From positions 1-13,977 of the forward strand of contig JDFH01000018.1 in assembly GCA_000564995.1 (NCBI GenBank): a stretch of 13,977 nucleotides of DNA. The letters run 5' to 3'. Position 1 is the stretch's first letter. Each line of letters starts with the position of its first letter. Below are positions 7,514 through 13,725 of the stretch, in pieces. The notes beneath the pieces are model-generated. The model was not told the origin of the DNA, made no database searches, and worked only from the letters and a program-made list of their open reading frames with translations. The position numbers and the translations under genes are program-made. This DNA is from Atopobium sp. ICM42b (GTDB taxonomy: Bacteria > Actinomycetota > Coriobacteriia > Coriobacteriales > Atopobiaceae).

Positions 7514-9079
7514 ATGAGCAAGTATCTTCTTGCACTAGACGCGGGAACAGGAAGTATTCGCGCCGTTCTCTTTAGTGTTGACGGTGAGCAGGTTGGGGTT
7601 GCTCAGCGCGAGTGGGAGCACCATGAGGACCCTCGTTGGCCTGGCAGCATGGACTTTGATTGGGTTGCTGACTGGCAGCTTGCTCTGGACTGCATCAAAG
7701 AGGTTCTGGCAAAGACCTCCATTGATCCTAAAGAAATCGCTGGTATTTCCACTACCTGTATGCGTGAGGGTATCCTCCTGTATGACCAGGACGGCAATGA
7801 GATTTGGGCATGCGCTAACGTTGACGCTCGAAGTGTTGACGAGGTCAAACAGCTCATTGATATGGACCCAGAGCTTGAAAAGAAGATTTACCAGAAGAGT
7901 GGTCAGACCTATGCACTAGGCGCTCTACCTCGTCTTCTTTGGGTTAAGAACAAGATGCCAGAAATCTACAACAAGGCAGCCAAGATTGGCATGTTCAACG
8001 ACTGGCTTGCTTACAAGCTCACCGGTATTTTGGCGGTTGAGCCATCAAACGGCAGTACCACCGGCATTATGAGCCTGGAAGAACGCGCCTGGGATCCAGA
8101 GATTGCTAAGGAGTGCGGTCTTCGCGACGACCTGTTTGGCCAGGTCATCGAGTGCGGAGAAGTTCTTGGCACTGTAACTGCAGACGCCGCAGCAGAGACG
8201 GGCCTTGCCGAAGGTACACCTGTTGTTGTCGGCGGCGGCGATTGCCAGCTGGGTATGATTGGCGTTGGCGCTTGCGAGCCTGGCCAGGCTGGCGTTTTTG
8301 GTGGTAGCTTCTGGCAGTACGAGTTCAACACCGATAAGAGCACTCCAGACCCAGATTATCGCGTCCGTGTAAACTGCCACGCTATTCCACAGATTTGGCA
8401 GTACGAAGCTCTGGCATTCAAGCCTGGTCTGGTTATGCGTTGGTATCGTGACGGCTTCTGCCAGGCAGAAAAGGCCGAAGCAAAAGAGCGTGGCATTGAT
8501 GACGTGTATGAGGTCATGAACGAGCACGCTGCAGAGATTCCTGCTGGTAGCCACGGTATGCTTTGCTGCTTCAGTGACGTTATGAACTACATCCACTGGA
8601 TCCACGCAAGCCCAACGTTCACCAACTTTGAGCTTGATCCAGAGCGTTTCAATAAGTACACCTTCTATCGCGCAATTTTGGAGAACACCGCCCTTCTCGT
8701 CCGCGGCCATATTGACCTGGTCAAAGAAGCTACGGGCAATGAGCCAAGCGAGCTCATCTTTGCAGGTGGTGCTTCCAAGTGTTCTCTGTGGGCACAGATT
8801 GTTGCCGACGTTACTGGCAAGAACGTCCGCATCCCAGAGGTCAAAGAGGCAACTGCTCTGGGCGCCGCTGTCCTTGCAGGCTACGGTGTAGGCATCTACC
8901 CAAGTATCGCTGAGGGCGCAAAGCGCGTTGTTAAATGGGATAAGACATTCTCCCCCAACCCAGACAACAAAGCTGTTTACGATCAGCTCTATGTCCAGTG
9001 GAAGGATGTTTACAAGAGTCAACTTGAGCTTGCAGAAGAGAACAAGGTCAAGAGCATGTGGAGAGCACCTGGTCTGTAA
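7514..9079 (+). CDS. lsrK: Autoinducer-2 kinase LsrK
   Basis: LsrK phosphorylates imported AI-2 (DPD) with ATP, trapping it and creating the LsrR inducer. It is 521 aa, FGGY carbohydrate kinase family (E. coli 530). The start is ATG 7514, five bases after AGGAGG (7503-7508). An in-frame TTG at 7511 is less likely. The N-terminal phosphate/substrate block is LALDAGTGSIRAV (6-18). SMREG-type CMREGILLY (82-90) and WACANVDARS (98-107) are LsrK-specific. The catalytic aspartate is D243 in VVGGGDCQLG (238-247). The ATP site is FAGGASKCSLW (416-426), with EVKEATALGAAVLAG (442-456) after it, and the protein ends in WRAPGL, like E. coli. It is co-transcribed with lsrR. Confidence 0.96.
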   Translation: MSKYLLALDAGTGSIRAVLFSVDGEQVGVAQREWEHHEDPRWPGSMDFDWVADWQLALDCIKEVLAKTSIDPKEIAGISTTCMREGILLYDQDGNEIWACANVDARSVDEVKQLIDMDPELEKKIYQKSGQTYALGALPRLLWVKNKMPEIYNKAAKIGMFNDWLAYKLTGILAVEPSNGSTTGIMSLEERAWDPEIAKECGLRDDLFGQVIECGEVLGTVTADAAAETGLAEGTPVVVGGGDCQLGMIGVGACEPGQAGVFGGSFWQYEFNTDKSTPDPDYRVRVNCHAIPQIWQYEALAFKPGLVMRWYRDGFCQAEKAEAKERGIDDVYEVMNEHAAEIPAGSHGMLCCFSDVMNYIHWIHASPTFTNFELDPERFNKYTFYRAILENTALLVRGHIDLVKEATGNEPSELIFAGGASKCSLWAQIVADVTGKNVRIPEVKEATALGAAVLAGYGVGIYPSIAEGAKRVVKWDKTFSPNPDNKAVYDQLYVQWKDVYKSQLELAEENKVKSMWRAPGL

Positions 9080-9167
9080 ACGCCGGGCTCCGCTGCGCCA
9101 CGGATACGCATAGCGCACAAGAAAAACGTTTGGTCGCATCAAAAGTTGCGCCTGAAAGGAAAGCAAG

Positions 9168-9518
9168 ATGTTTATTGTCAACGAGAACGATTTTGAGTAC
9201 AGGTGCGGAGATCACGGCCCTAAGTACCTGATGAAGGGTCCTCGCATGAACTACGCCATGGTCCAGTTCCAGCCAGGCCAGGATTTCCAGGCCCACTACC
9301 ACAACATCATGGAGGAGAACTTCCACATCCTCCAGGGCAAGGTTGACATTGTGGTTGACGGCGAGGTTCACACCCTCTCAGCTGGCGACTTCATCCACAT
9401 TGAGCCCGGCGAGGTTCACTACGTCAACAACCCTTATGACGAGCCAATTGTCATGGTCTCAACCCTTGCTCCTTTCCAGGAGGTCGACAAGGTTGAGGTA
9501 GAAAACCCTACCTACTAA
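9168..9518 (+). CDS. Small single-domain cupin, candidate phospho-AI-2 isomerase
   Basis: A 116-aa protein that is essentially one cupin domain. Motif 1 is complete: G37, H43, H45, E50 and G57 in GQDFQAHYHNIMEENFHILQ followed by G. Motif 2 has G73, PG (80-81), H84 and N88. H43, H45, E50 and H84 would bind one metal ion. There is no signal peptide, so it acts in the cytoplasm. ATG 9168 follows a GAAAGGAA purine stretch, 88 nt past lsrK, with no terminator between, so it is probably in the lsrRK transcript. Because lsrG is absent from the window, this cupin may catalyse the isomerisation of phospho-AI-2 that LsrG (an ABM-fold protein) does in E. coli. The family call is firm and the reaction is hypothesis. 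Confidence 0.85.
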   Translation: MFIVNENDFEYRCGDHGPKYLMKGPRMNYAMVQFQPGQDFQAHYHNIMEENFHILQGKVDIVVDGEVHTLSAGDFIHIEPGEVHYVNNPYDEPIVMVSTLAPFQEVDKVEVENPTY

Positions 9519-9527
9519 GATCAACAT

Positions 9528-9587
9528 CTGGCGAGAAAACCAGCACTTGACGAGAAGATCGTTCAAGCGCAACGTTCTTCTCGCCAG
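9528..9587 (+). repeat. Degenerate second copy of the CTGGCGAGAA palindrome
   Basis: CTGGCGAGAA (9528-9537) is exactly complementary to 9578-9587, the same arm sequence as the hairpin between lsrB and lsrF. An internal segment, 9551-9563, can instead pair with 9571-9583 (one mismatch, 7-nt loop), so the two left arms compete for one right arm. It starts 9 nt after the cupin stop codon and precedes a regular terminator. Confidence 0.7.
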
Positions 9588-9598
9588 CGCAAACGCGA

Positions 9599-9629
9599 AG
9601 AGGGCTGCCGCAAGGTAGCTCTCTTTTTT
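9599..9629 (+). terminator. Rho-independent terminator of lsrRK-cupin
   Basis: An 11-bp stem (9599-9609 with 9614-9624, two G-U pairs) closes a GCAA tetraloop and runs into six T's (9624-9629). It ends the plus-strand operon 80-110 nt past the cupin and faces the convergent 284-aa gene. Confidence 0.87.
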
Positions 9630-9677
9630 GGACAGCACGATATCAGACCACAACCAGATAGCGCAGCCCATATGTTT

Positions 9678-10532
9678 TTAACACCAACAAATAGGATGCC
9701 GTGTTTCTATGGATGCTACAAGGAGGTTCCTAATCTTATTTAGCCTCCAAAAATGACCAGTTTCTTTGAAGTCTAAAGTTGCCTTTTGAACAGTAAAGCT
9801 TCTTAAAACAGAATTGTCTAATTCACTATCAATTGGACCTGGCAAAGTTATTTTAAAGTTTGACGCACTGTTATTTGGTTCATCGCAAAAAACAACCACC
9901 TTATGCGTCTGCTCAAAATCATCAGCTGGAATCTGGCAAAAATGGTCAGCGTAAAATATACGTGAAGGCTTAAGTTGATGGAAATACATTGTGTCTTCTG
10001 CGAATCCATAATCAATATATTTGTCACTGTAAAGACAAAAACCGTCATCCACCGCACAGGAGATAAGAGCTTTATTCGTCTCCTTATCAATGAGCTGATA
10101 TCCCGGGATCTTTGAATGCTCTTCTATGAATCTATCAAGTTCATCAAGAGTAGGCTGCGCTTTTTCAACTGGATAAACACCTCCATTGCCATCAGGAAGC
10201 ATAGTATTTAATAACGGATACTTTGACTCTCCCTCATCTGAACTTAAAACTGCACCAATGCTTAACAAGCCGCAAAAATTACCAACTCTTTCGGAACAAA
10301 TTTCACCATCTTCATGCTCGCAGGCATTATATGTCCAATCAACAAAATCACGCTCTAGGTCTCCATAGAGTTTCTCAAATTGTTCAGAGCTAAGCTCTTT
10401 ACGCTTTTGATCTAAAAACTTTGAACAGATAAATTCTTCATCATCAATGTAAAGATCTTCAAAGGGAATTGGGCCAGGTTTAAGTTTTCCCTCTTCAAAA
10501 CACCTGCAACGAACAAATGCATCAAGACCCAT
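9678..10532 (-). CDS. Hypothetical protein, 284 aa, cysteine-rich
   Basis: I do not recognise a named family. The start MGLDAFVRCRCFEEGKL resembles a conserved N-terminal pattern I have seen in uncharacterised bacterial proteins (MGLD-x-x-V-x-C-x-C), but I cannot attach a function. The protein is soluble (no signal peptide or membrane segment), acidic, and has 12 cysteines, including C9 and C11. ATG 10532 follows AAAGGAG with five bases between, and the frame is open throughout, so it is a genuine gene. It is clearly more AT-rich than the lsr genes and stands alone between convergent lsrRK-cupin and a 352-base gap, which suggests later acquisition. A GTGTCCA/TGGACAC palindrome lies about 50 bp upstream of its start. 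Confidence 0.8.
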   Translation of the reverse strand: MGLDAFVRCRCFEEGKLKPGPIPFEDLYIDDEEFICSKFLDQKRKELSSEQFEKLYGDLERDFVDWTYNACEHEDGEICSERVGNFCGLLSIGAVLSSDEGESKYPLLNTMLPDGNGGVYPVEKAQPTLDELDRFIEEHSKIPGYQLIDKETNKALISCAVDDGFCLYSDKYIDYGFAEDTMYFHQLKPSRIFYADHFCQIPADDFEQTHKVVVFCDEPNNSASNFKITLPGPIDSELDNSVLRSFTVQKATLDFKETGHFWRLNKIRNLLVASIETRHPICWC

Positions 10533-10582
10533 TACAACTCCTTTCTCTGTTGCAACAAATCTAGATACTCATAAGATTTTAG

Positions 10583-10602
10583 GTGTCCAACATAGTGGAC
10601 AC
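10583..10602. promoter_or_regulatory. Palindrome TGTCCA-N6-TGGACA, copy 1
   Basis: Exact 7-base arms GTGTCCA (10583-10589) and TGGACAC (10596-10602) around ACATAG. The core TGTCCA-N6-TGGACA recurs at 13633-13650. Both copies lie upstream of minus-strand genes, so they could be operators for a shared regulator. Equally, they could be ends of a mobile element. Confidence 0.5.
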
Positions 10603-10779
10603 TAAGTCTATTGCCGCTACGAAGGAATCATCTAATTCGCCCAATCAAAAAATCGTTTATAGCAGCCTTCTTTTACACTGATTTTAGGTCAGATAGGTAG
10701 CATCGCAGTAGTCTGTTACCTTCATGCTTAGAGATATGTGCGGGCGCAGAAATGATAATGTGATAGTGGAGTGGGTAGT

Positions 10780-10840
10780 CACAAAAAATGCCGTCGGAAA
10801 CCCAACGGCATTTTCAGTTCATATAGGAAAGAAAGAAACA
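10780..10840. repeat. 61-bp repeat, left copy (dps downstream region)
   Basis: It matches 13917-13977 at 59 of 61 positions. It contains the terminator hairpin of dps and 26 bases of flanking sequence. The match runs to the end of the window and may continue beyond it. Confidence 0.95.
10783..10814 (-). terminator. Terminator downstream of dps
   Basis: 13-base arms (10785-10797 and 10802-10814, one mismatch) with a four-base loop. On the minus strand six T's follow (10783-10788). The other side also has TTTT, so it may work in both directions. It lies 70 nt past the dps stop. Confidence 0.82.
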
Positions 10841-10884
10841 CAAGGCTTAGCCGGTCGTCTGAACCGACTGGGTATTTACCAAAC

Positions 10885-11316
10885 TTACTTGTTGGACTGC
10901 TTGATCATCCAAATAGTCTTGGAGAGAAGAGCGATGTGCTCGTCCATTGCTGCGGAAACAAGGAAATTGTCCTCAGCGTCTGCATCCTTCTTGATCTCTG
11001 CTGCGAATGCACGGATTGCCTCGTAGTCAGCAAGAATAGCCTGGTAAATCTCCTGTGGATTCTTGAAACCCTCTGCTGCCTCGGAAAGAGTTGCGTTCTT
11101 GAGGAAGGAATCCATGGATCCAAGTGGAGAACCGTCGTTCATCAGAATGAGCTCAGCAACCTCGTCAAGCTGGTCATACATTGCGCCGTAAACCTCGTCG
11201 AGGTCAGTGTGGACGTTGTAGAAAGAAGGACCGCTAACATACCAATGGAAGTTGTGAATCTTGTGAGCCTCAACAGCATAGTTAGCGAGAAGAACGTTGA
11301 GCTTATCGTTTAGCAT
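10885..11316 (-). CDS. dps: Dps-family ferritin-like DNA-protection protein
   Basis: Dps dodecamers oxidise and store iron using peroxide, protecting DNA under oxidative or starvation stress. From ATG 11316 the protein is 143 aa. The in-frame GTG at 11325 overlaps the ribosome binding site and is rejected. The complete inter-subunit ferroxidase centre is present, with the E. coli Dps spacing: H24 (NFHWYV), H36, D40, D51 and E55. The N-terminus is short and not lysine-rich, so direct DNA binding through a Dps-type tail is unlikely, as in many Gram-positive Dps-like (Dpr/DpsA) proteins. It is a single-gene unit with two palindromes upstream (11345-11367 and 11382-11407) and a terminator on each side. 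The name dps follows the family, and dpr would be equally apt. Confidence 0.93.
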   Translation of the reverse strand: MLNDKLNVLLANYAVEAHKIHNFHWYVSGPSFYNVHTDLDEVYGAMYDQLDEVAELILMNDGSPLGSMDSFLKNATLSEAAEGFKNPQEIYQAILADYEAIRAFAAEIKKDADAEDNFLVSAAMDEHIALLSKTIWMIKQSNK

Positions 11317-11344
11317 GGTTAACACCTTTCTATCTGGTTCCTAT

Positions 11345-11367
11345 TAAATAGGAATAATTACTATTTA
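11345..11367. promoter_or_regulatory. Fur/PerR-like palindrome upstream of dps
   Basis: Two 11-base arms flank a single central base (A11356) and match at 10 of 11 positions. The inner part, TAGGAAT-A-ATTACTA, has the 7-1-7 layout of Fur-family boxes. It ends about 29 nt before the dps ATG, in the position of a promoter-proximal operator. dps genes are commonly under PerR/Fur/DtxR-type control. The assignment to a specific regulator is inference. Confidence 0.55.
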
Positions 11368-11381
11368 ACGTTTATATTCCC

Positions 11382-11407
11382 AAAGTAAGTTACCCTATAC
11401 TTACTTT
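11382..11407. promoter_or_regulatory. Second palindrome upstream of dps
   Basis: Exact 9-base arms AAAGTAAGT (11382-11390) and ACTTACTTT (11399-11407) around eight bases. It lies about 65-90 bp upstream of the dps start, so a second regulator or an upstream activator site is possible. A TATAAA sequence on the minus strand lies between the two palindromes, but I see no matching -35. Confidence 0.5.
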
Positions 11408-11449
11408 TACAGAATTTGTAGAAATTTTTTGAAGGCTGTTATGTTAAAT

Positions 11450-11487
11450 AAAAAATGACCCCTCTGACCTTTATCAGAAGGGTCATT
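11450..11487 (-). terminator. Terminator of the LPXTG surface protein gene
   Basis: 14-base arms (11454-11467 and 11474-11487, one wobble pair) with a six-base loop. On the minus strand six T's follow (11450-11455). It begins about 23 nt beyond the stop codon. Confidence 0.9.
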
Positions 11488-11510
11488 TGCACTATATGAA
11501 ATAAATTCTT

Positions 11511-12560
11511 TTAATGCTTACGCTTACGCATGAAACCCGCGGTGGCAAGAATAGATCCTGCGCTTGCTAAAAGACCGGTAGCAGAGACAGCATCACCAGT
11601 TTCTGGAAGTACGGATTTCTTTGAACGACGTCCAGAAGAAGTCTGCTCCTGCGCAGTGTTATTTGATTGCTCTTGTGCGTTCTGGCCCTGAGTCTCGGAA
11701 TCTGCAGGGGTTGATGGGTCTGCAGGGGTTGATGGGTCTGCAGGGGTTGATGGGTCTGCAGGGGTTGATGGGTCTGCAGGGGTTGCAGTATTTGGTCTCC
11801 AAATAGCATAGAGAGTATAGATTTCATCAGTCTTACTTGGAAGCGCACCATTAGTAGTGTGACCTGGAATATGCTCTGCATCACGAATACTTATTGGTGA
11901 TGTTAGCGTGCTGGCTGGAGCAGTAATATCGTTTTTATTTCTCGAAAAACCAACAAGAGTATAGCCGTCACGAACTACTTTACTAACAGCCTGAACGTTG
12001 TGCATCTCTGCTGGAAGATAGTCATGGCGCTCAAGCATAGTAGAAACGCCACCCTCAAAATGGCCACCGTTTGCATCAATCACAAGACGATACTGAACAT
12101 CGTCATTGCCGTCTTTTGGCTGCCAAACTGCATGGAAAGTCAGTCCATTAATGTACTGAAGTTCAAACAACTCGCCAGGTTCCATCTCAGTACCGTCATC
12201 TGCCACCCATTTAACAATTGCATGACCGTCTGGGTCAGTTAGACCAGAAGGAGTGTATGCATGTCCCTCAAAATCTCCAACAACCTTATAACCTTGAAGA
12301 GATACCTCAGATACAAACTGGACTGCCATTTCGTCATCAGGAACATCCTGTCGTACTGGAGGAATATTGCCCTGTGTAAAGGTAAAAGAAGTTTCAGTTG
12401 GAATTGATGCTACTGATGTTAAGGTAGTAGCAGCTGTATTTGATGAAGTTTCAGCAAATACAGGAGTTATTCCGGCAACAAGCGAAGAAGTTGCAATAGT
12501 TGCCGCTGTTACGCAAACAACAATGCGCCTTTTTGTTTCTTCTCGAATAAACGTTGACAC
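11511..12560 (-). CDS. LPXTG cell-wall-anchored surface protein with InlB-type repeats
   Basis: A 349-aa exported protein. A basic N-terminus and hydrophobic core form a signal peptide, likely cut after VFA (36). Two modules resemble the Listeria-Bacteroides InlB B-repeat (Flg_new): about 84-148, ending TFHAVWQP, and 157-256, with IDANGGHF, DGYTLVGFSRNKN and YTLYAIWRP. A low-complexity wall-spanning stretch with PADPST repeats (261-287) and a Gln/Asn/Ser-rich part follow, then LPETG (318-322), a hydrophobic helix and a basic tail RKRKH. Sortase would link the threonine to peptidoglycan. The start is GTG 12560 with AAAGGA eight bases upstream. The modules suggest adhesion or host contact. The ligand is unknown. 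The gene is monocistronic. Confidence 0.93.
   Translation of the reverse strand: MSTFIREETKRRIVVCVTAATIATSSLVAGITPVFAETSSNTAATTLTSVASIPTETSFTFTQGNIPPVRQDVPDDEMAVQFVSEVSLQGYKVVGDFEGHAYTPSGLTDPDGHAIVKWVADDGTEMEPGELFELQYINGLTFHAVWQPKDGNDDVQYRLVIDANGGHFEGGVSTMLERHDYLPAEMHNVQAVSKVVRDGYTLVGFSRNKNDITAPASTLTSPISIRDAEHIPGHTTNGALPSKTDEIYTLYAIWRPNTATPADPSTPADPSTPADPSTPADPSTPADSETQGQNAQEQSNNTAQEQTSSGRRSKKSVLPETGDAVSATGLLASAGSILATAGFMRKRKH
11700..11784 (-). repeat. 18-bp tandem repeat coding for PADPST
   Basis: Four identical 18-base units (starting at 11701, 11719, 11737 and 11755) and a partial fifth at 11773 encode repeated PADPST in the wall-spanning region of the LPXTG protein. The units are identical at the nucleotide level, so the expansion is recent or kept uniform by slippage. 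Copy number probably varies between strains. Confidence 0.97.
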
Positions 12561-12830
12561 ACCCGTTCCTTTCTATTAGAGCAAATCTCCTGCTCTTATC
12601 TATCTTCTATGGTTTGCTTATATTGCAAACGATTACACGCAGATACCAATTCACAAGTTATTTATGCATCTAATTACTAATTCTAGTACCTCATGACAAT
12701 TAATTATTTTTTTAGTATATATATACCTGATGTGAAAATATATGTATTCACCTAATTCACATATTTGTTCAAATTACAAATAAATATGTCTAACTGCTCT
12801 GTATTAAAATGAATATTTTCATAAGTTTAA

Positions 12831-12968
12831 AATCACTTTAACCATGGATTTGGTATCCACTCAATGGAACTTATCGCTAAGCGATATAACGGAAACATCC
12901 ACGTTGGCGTTAATGATGATGTCTTCTATCTCAATGCGTTCTTCCCTCTTCCAAAACAGGGAAACTAG
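12831..12968 (+). pseudogene. C-terminal relic of a GHKL-type sensor histidine kinase
   Basis: After a TAA at 12828-12830 the frame stays open for 45 codons to TAG 12966-12968. It reads NHFNHGFGIHSMELIAKR and then YNGNIHVGVNDDVFYLNAFF, ending PLPKQGN. This is the pattern of the G2 box and last strands of the GHKL ATPase domain (HGFG-I-S-M/I-x-x-I-A-x-x-Y-N-G, then D-x-V-F-x-L and a final PLP). Everything upstream (sensor domain, H box, N box) is missing and replaced by AT-rich DNA. No ribosome binding site precedes the inner ATG 12864. A decayed or deleted two-component system is the best explanation. Recognition is by motif from memory only. Confidence 0.6.
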
Positions 12969-12982
12969 AATCGCTTAATTAC

Positions 12983-13012
12983 AAAAGAGAGCCACTTTAT
13001 GGTGGCTCTCTT
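12983..13012 (-). terminator. Terminator of the DUF5067-like lipoprotein gene
   Basis: A perfect 11-bp stem (12985-12995 with 13002-13012) closes a six-base loop. On the minus strand TTTT follows (12983-12986). It lies 30 nt beyond the lipoprotein stop codon and 17 nt after the end of the plus-strand kinase relic, so it may once have served both. Confidence 0.8.
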
Positions 13013-13041
13013 GAAGTAACTACCTAGTCATGATGACGCAC

Positions 13042-13533
13042 TTACTGCAGGCTAAAAGTCTGGGTAGCAAGTTTGTCTTTACCAATGAGCGGATATACCT
13101 CTACTTCAACATCGGACGAGCTAATGAGCTTGTATGCCTGTTCAACATCAAGACTTGTGCCAGTCTTGATCTTTGTTGTTGTGCTCTCCATATTAACGTC
13201 ACCGCTTGTTACAAATGCAATTTCAAGCTGCTTGCCATCCTGGTACGCTTCGACACGTACCGAACTCATAAATGAAGTGGTCTCGTCAGAGTTATTTGTG
13301 AAATTAAACGTGATCTTTGCAGCTGGGTCTCCATTGAAATCAGCGATTTGTGTGAGAGTACCAATGGTTACCTCATACTTTTCTGGCTGCTTCTCCTCTG
13401 ACTTCTTTGGCTCTTCCTTCTGCGCATCAGAAGTAGAAGTGGATGTTGTACCACTGTTTCCACAACCCGCCAAGCCAAGAGCGAACAAACTAGAAGCACC
13501 TGCATAAATGAACTCGCGACGTGTTAAAGACAT
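13042..13533 (-). CDS. Small exported lipoprotein, DUF5067-like
   Basis: A 163-aa lipoprotein. The signal peptide has a twin-arginine motif LTRREFIYAG (3-12) and lipobox LAGC (C24). A Ser/Thr/Lys/Glu-rich linker runs to about 50. The remaining part, from YEVTIGTLTQIADFNGDPAA through ITFNFTNNSDETTSF, EAYQDGKQLE and KIKTGTSLDVEQAYKL, matches my memory of the DUF5067 beta-sandwich found in Gram-positive lipoproteins. Molecular function is unknown. The start ATG has AGGAGG four bases before it. It is a single-gene unit, with a TGTCCA-N6-TGGACA palindrome about 100 bp upstream and a terminator after it. Confidence 0.88.
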   Translation of the reverse strand: MSLTRREFIYAGASSLFALGLAGCGNSGTTSTSTSDAQKEEPKKSEEKQPEKYEVTIGTLTQIADFNGDPAAKITFNFTNNSDETTSFMSSVRVEAYQDGKQLEIAFVTSGDVNMESTTTKIKTGTSLDVEQAYKLISSSDVEVEVYPLIGKDKLATQTFSLQ

Positions 13534-13632
13534 AATTCCTCCTATGTTTGATGTGTCTTTTGCCTGTTAAACGCCTTTTTGAACAAGAACACTTACTACA
13601 GTGCAGATAGTAGTCATTGAAATGCGGTCATG

Positions 13633-13650
13633 TGTCCACCACGTTGGACA
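13633..13650. promoter_or_regulatory. Palindrome TGTCCA-N6-TGGACA, copy 2
   Basis: The same arms and the same six-base spacer length as the palindrome at 10584-10601, but with a different spacer (CCACGT). It lies 44 bp left of the first 29-bp element and about 100 bp upstream of the lipoprotein start, so either a regulatory site or an element end is possible. Confidence 0.45.
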
Positions 13651-13693
13651 GTTGACCTAGTCGTGGAACGCCTTGTAGATTTTTCAGAGTCGA

Positions 13694-13722
13694 TTGATCC
13701 AAAACCCGGGTAATTATGTGTC
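13694..13722 (+). repeat. 29-bp element, copy 1 (plus)
   Basis: Pattern TTGATCCAAAA-N6-TAATTATGTGYC. Spacer CCCGGG, final bases TC. It starts 32 bp before the next copy. Confidence 0.9.
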
Positions 13723-13725
13723 CGC

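Larger units (their letters stand above)
10533..10884. other. Intergenic gap between the 284-aa gene and dps
   Basis: It holds the upstream region of the 284-aa gene with a palindrome (10583-10602), then about 175 bases with no recognisable gene, then the left copy of a 61-bp repeat (10780-10840) including the dps terminator. A further hairpin, CCGGTCG (10851-10857) with CGACTGG (10865-10871), stands between that terminator and the dps stop. No RNA gene was recognised. Confidence 0.6.
12561..13041. other. AT-rich upstream region of the LPXTG gene, gene relic and terminator
   Basis: Bases 12561-12640 are the leader of the LPXTG gene. A small hairpin, AGAGCA with TGCTCT (about 12577-12595), encloses a GGAG-like loop on the minus strand. 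Bases 12640-12830 are very AT-rich, with a GTATATATATAC palindrome (about 12713-12724) and two GTGAAT direct repeats 9 bp apart on the minus strand (about 12755-12770). I see no confident promoter pair. The remaining part holds a sensor-kinase relic (12831-12968) and a terminator (12983-13012). Confidence 0.5.

Noticed and set aside
8045..9181. 378-codon minus-strand open frame opposite lsrK
   Set aside because: It is an antisense shadow. LsrK matches its family over its full length on the plus strand.
11701..11784. CRISPR or noncoding satellite
   Set aside because: The 18-bp units are contiguous, in frame and encode PADPST in a wall-spanning region.
12640..12830. Replication origin or phage attachment site in the AT-rich stretch
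   Set aside because: There are no DnaA boxes in array, no integrase and no tRNA nearby. It looks like AT-rich intergenic DNA only.
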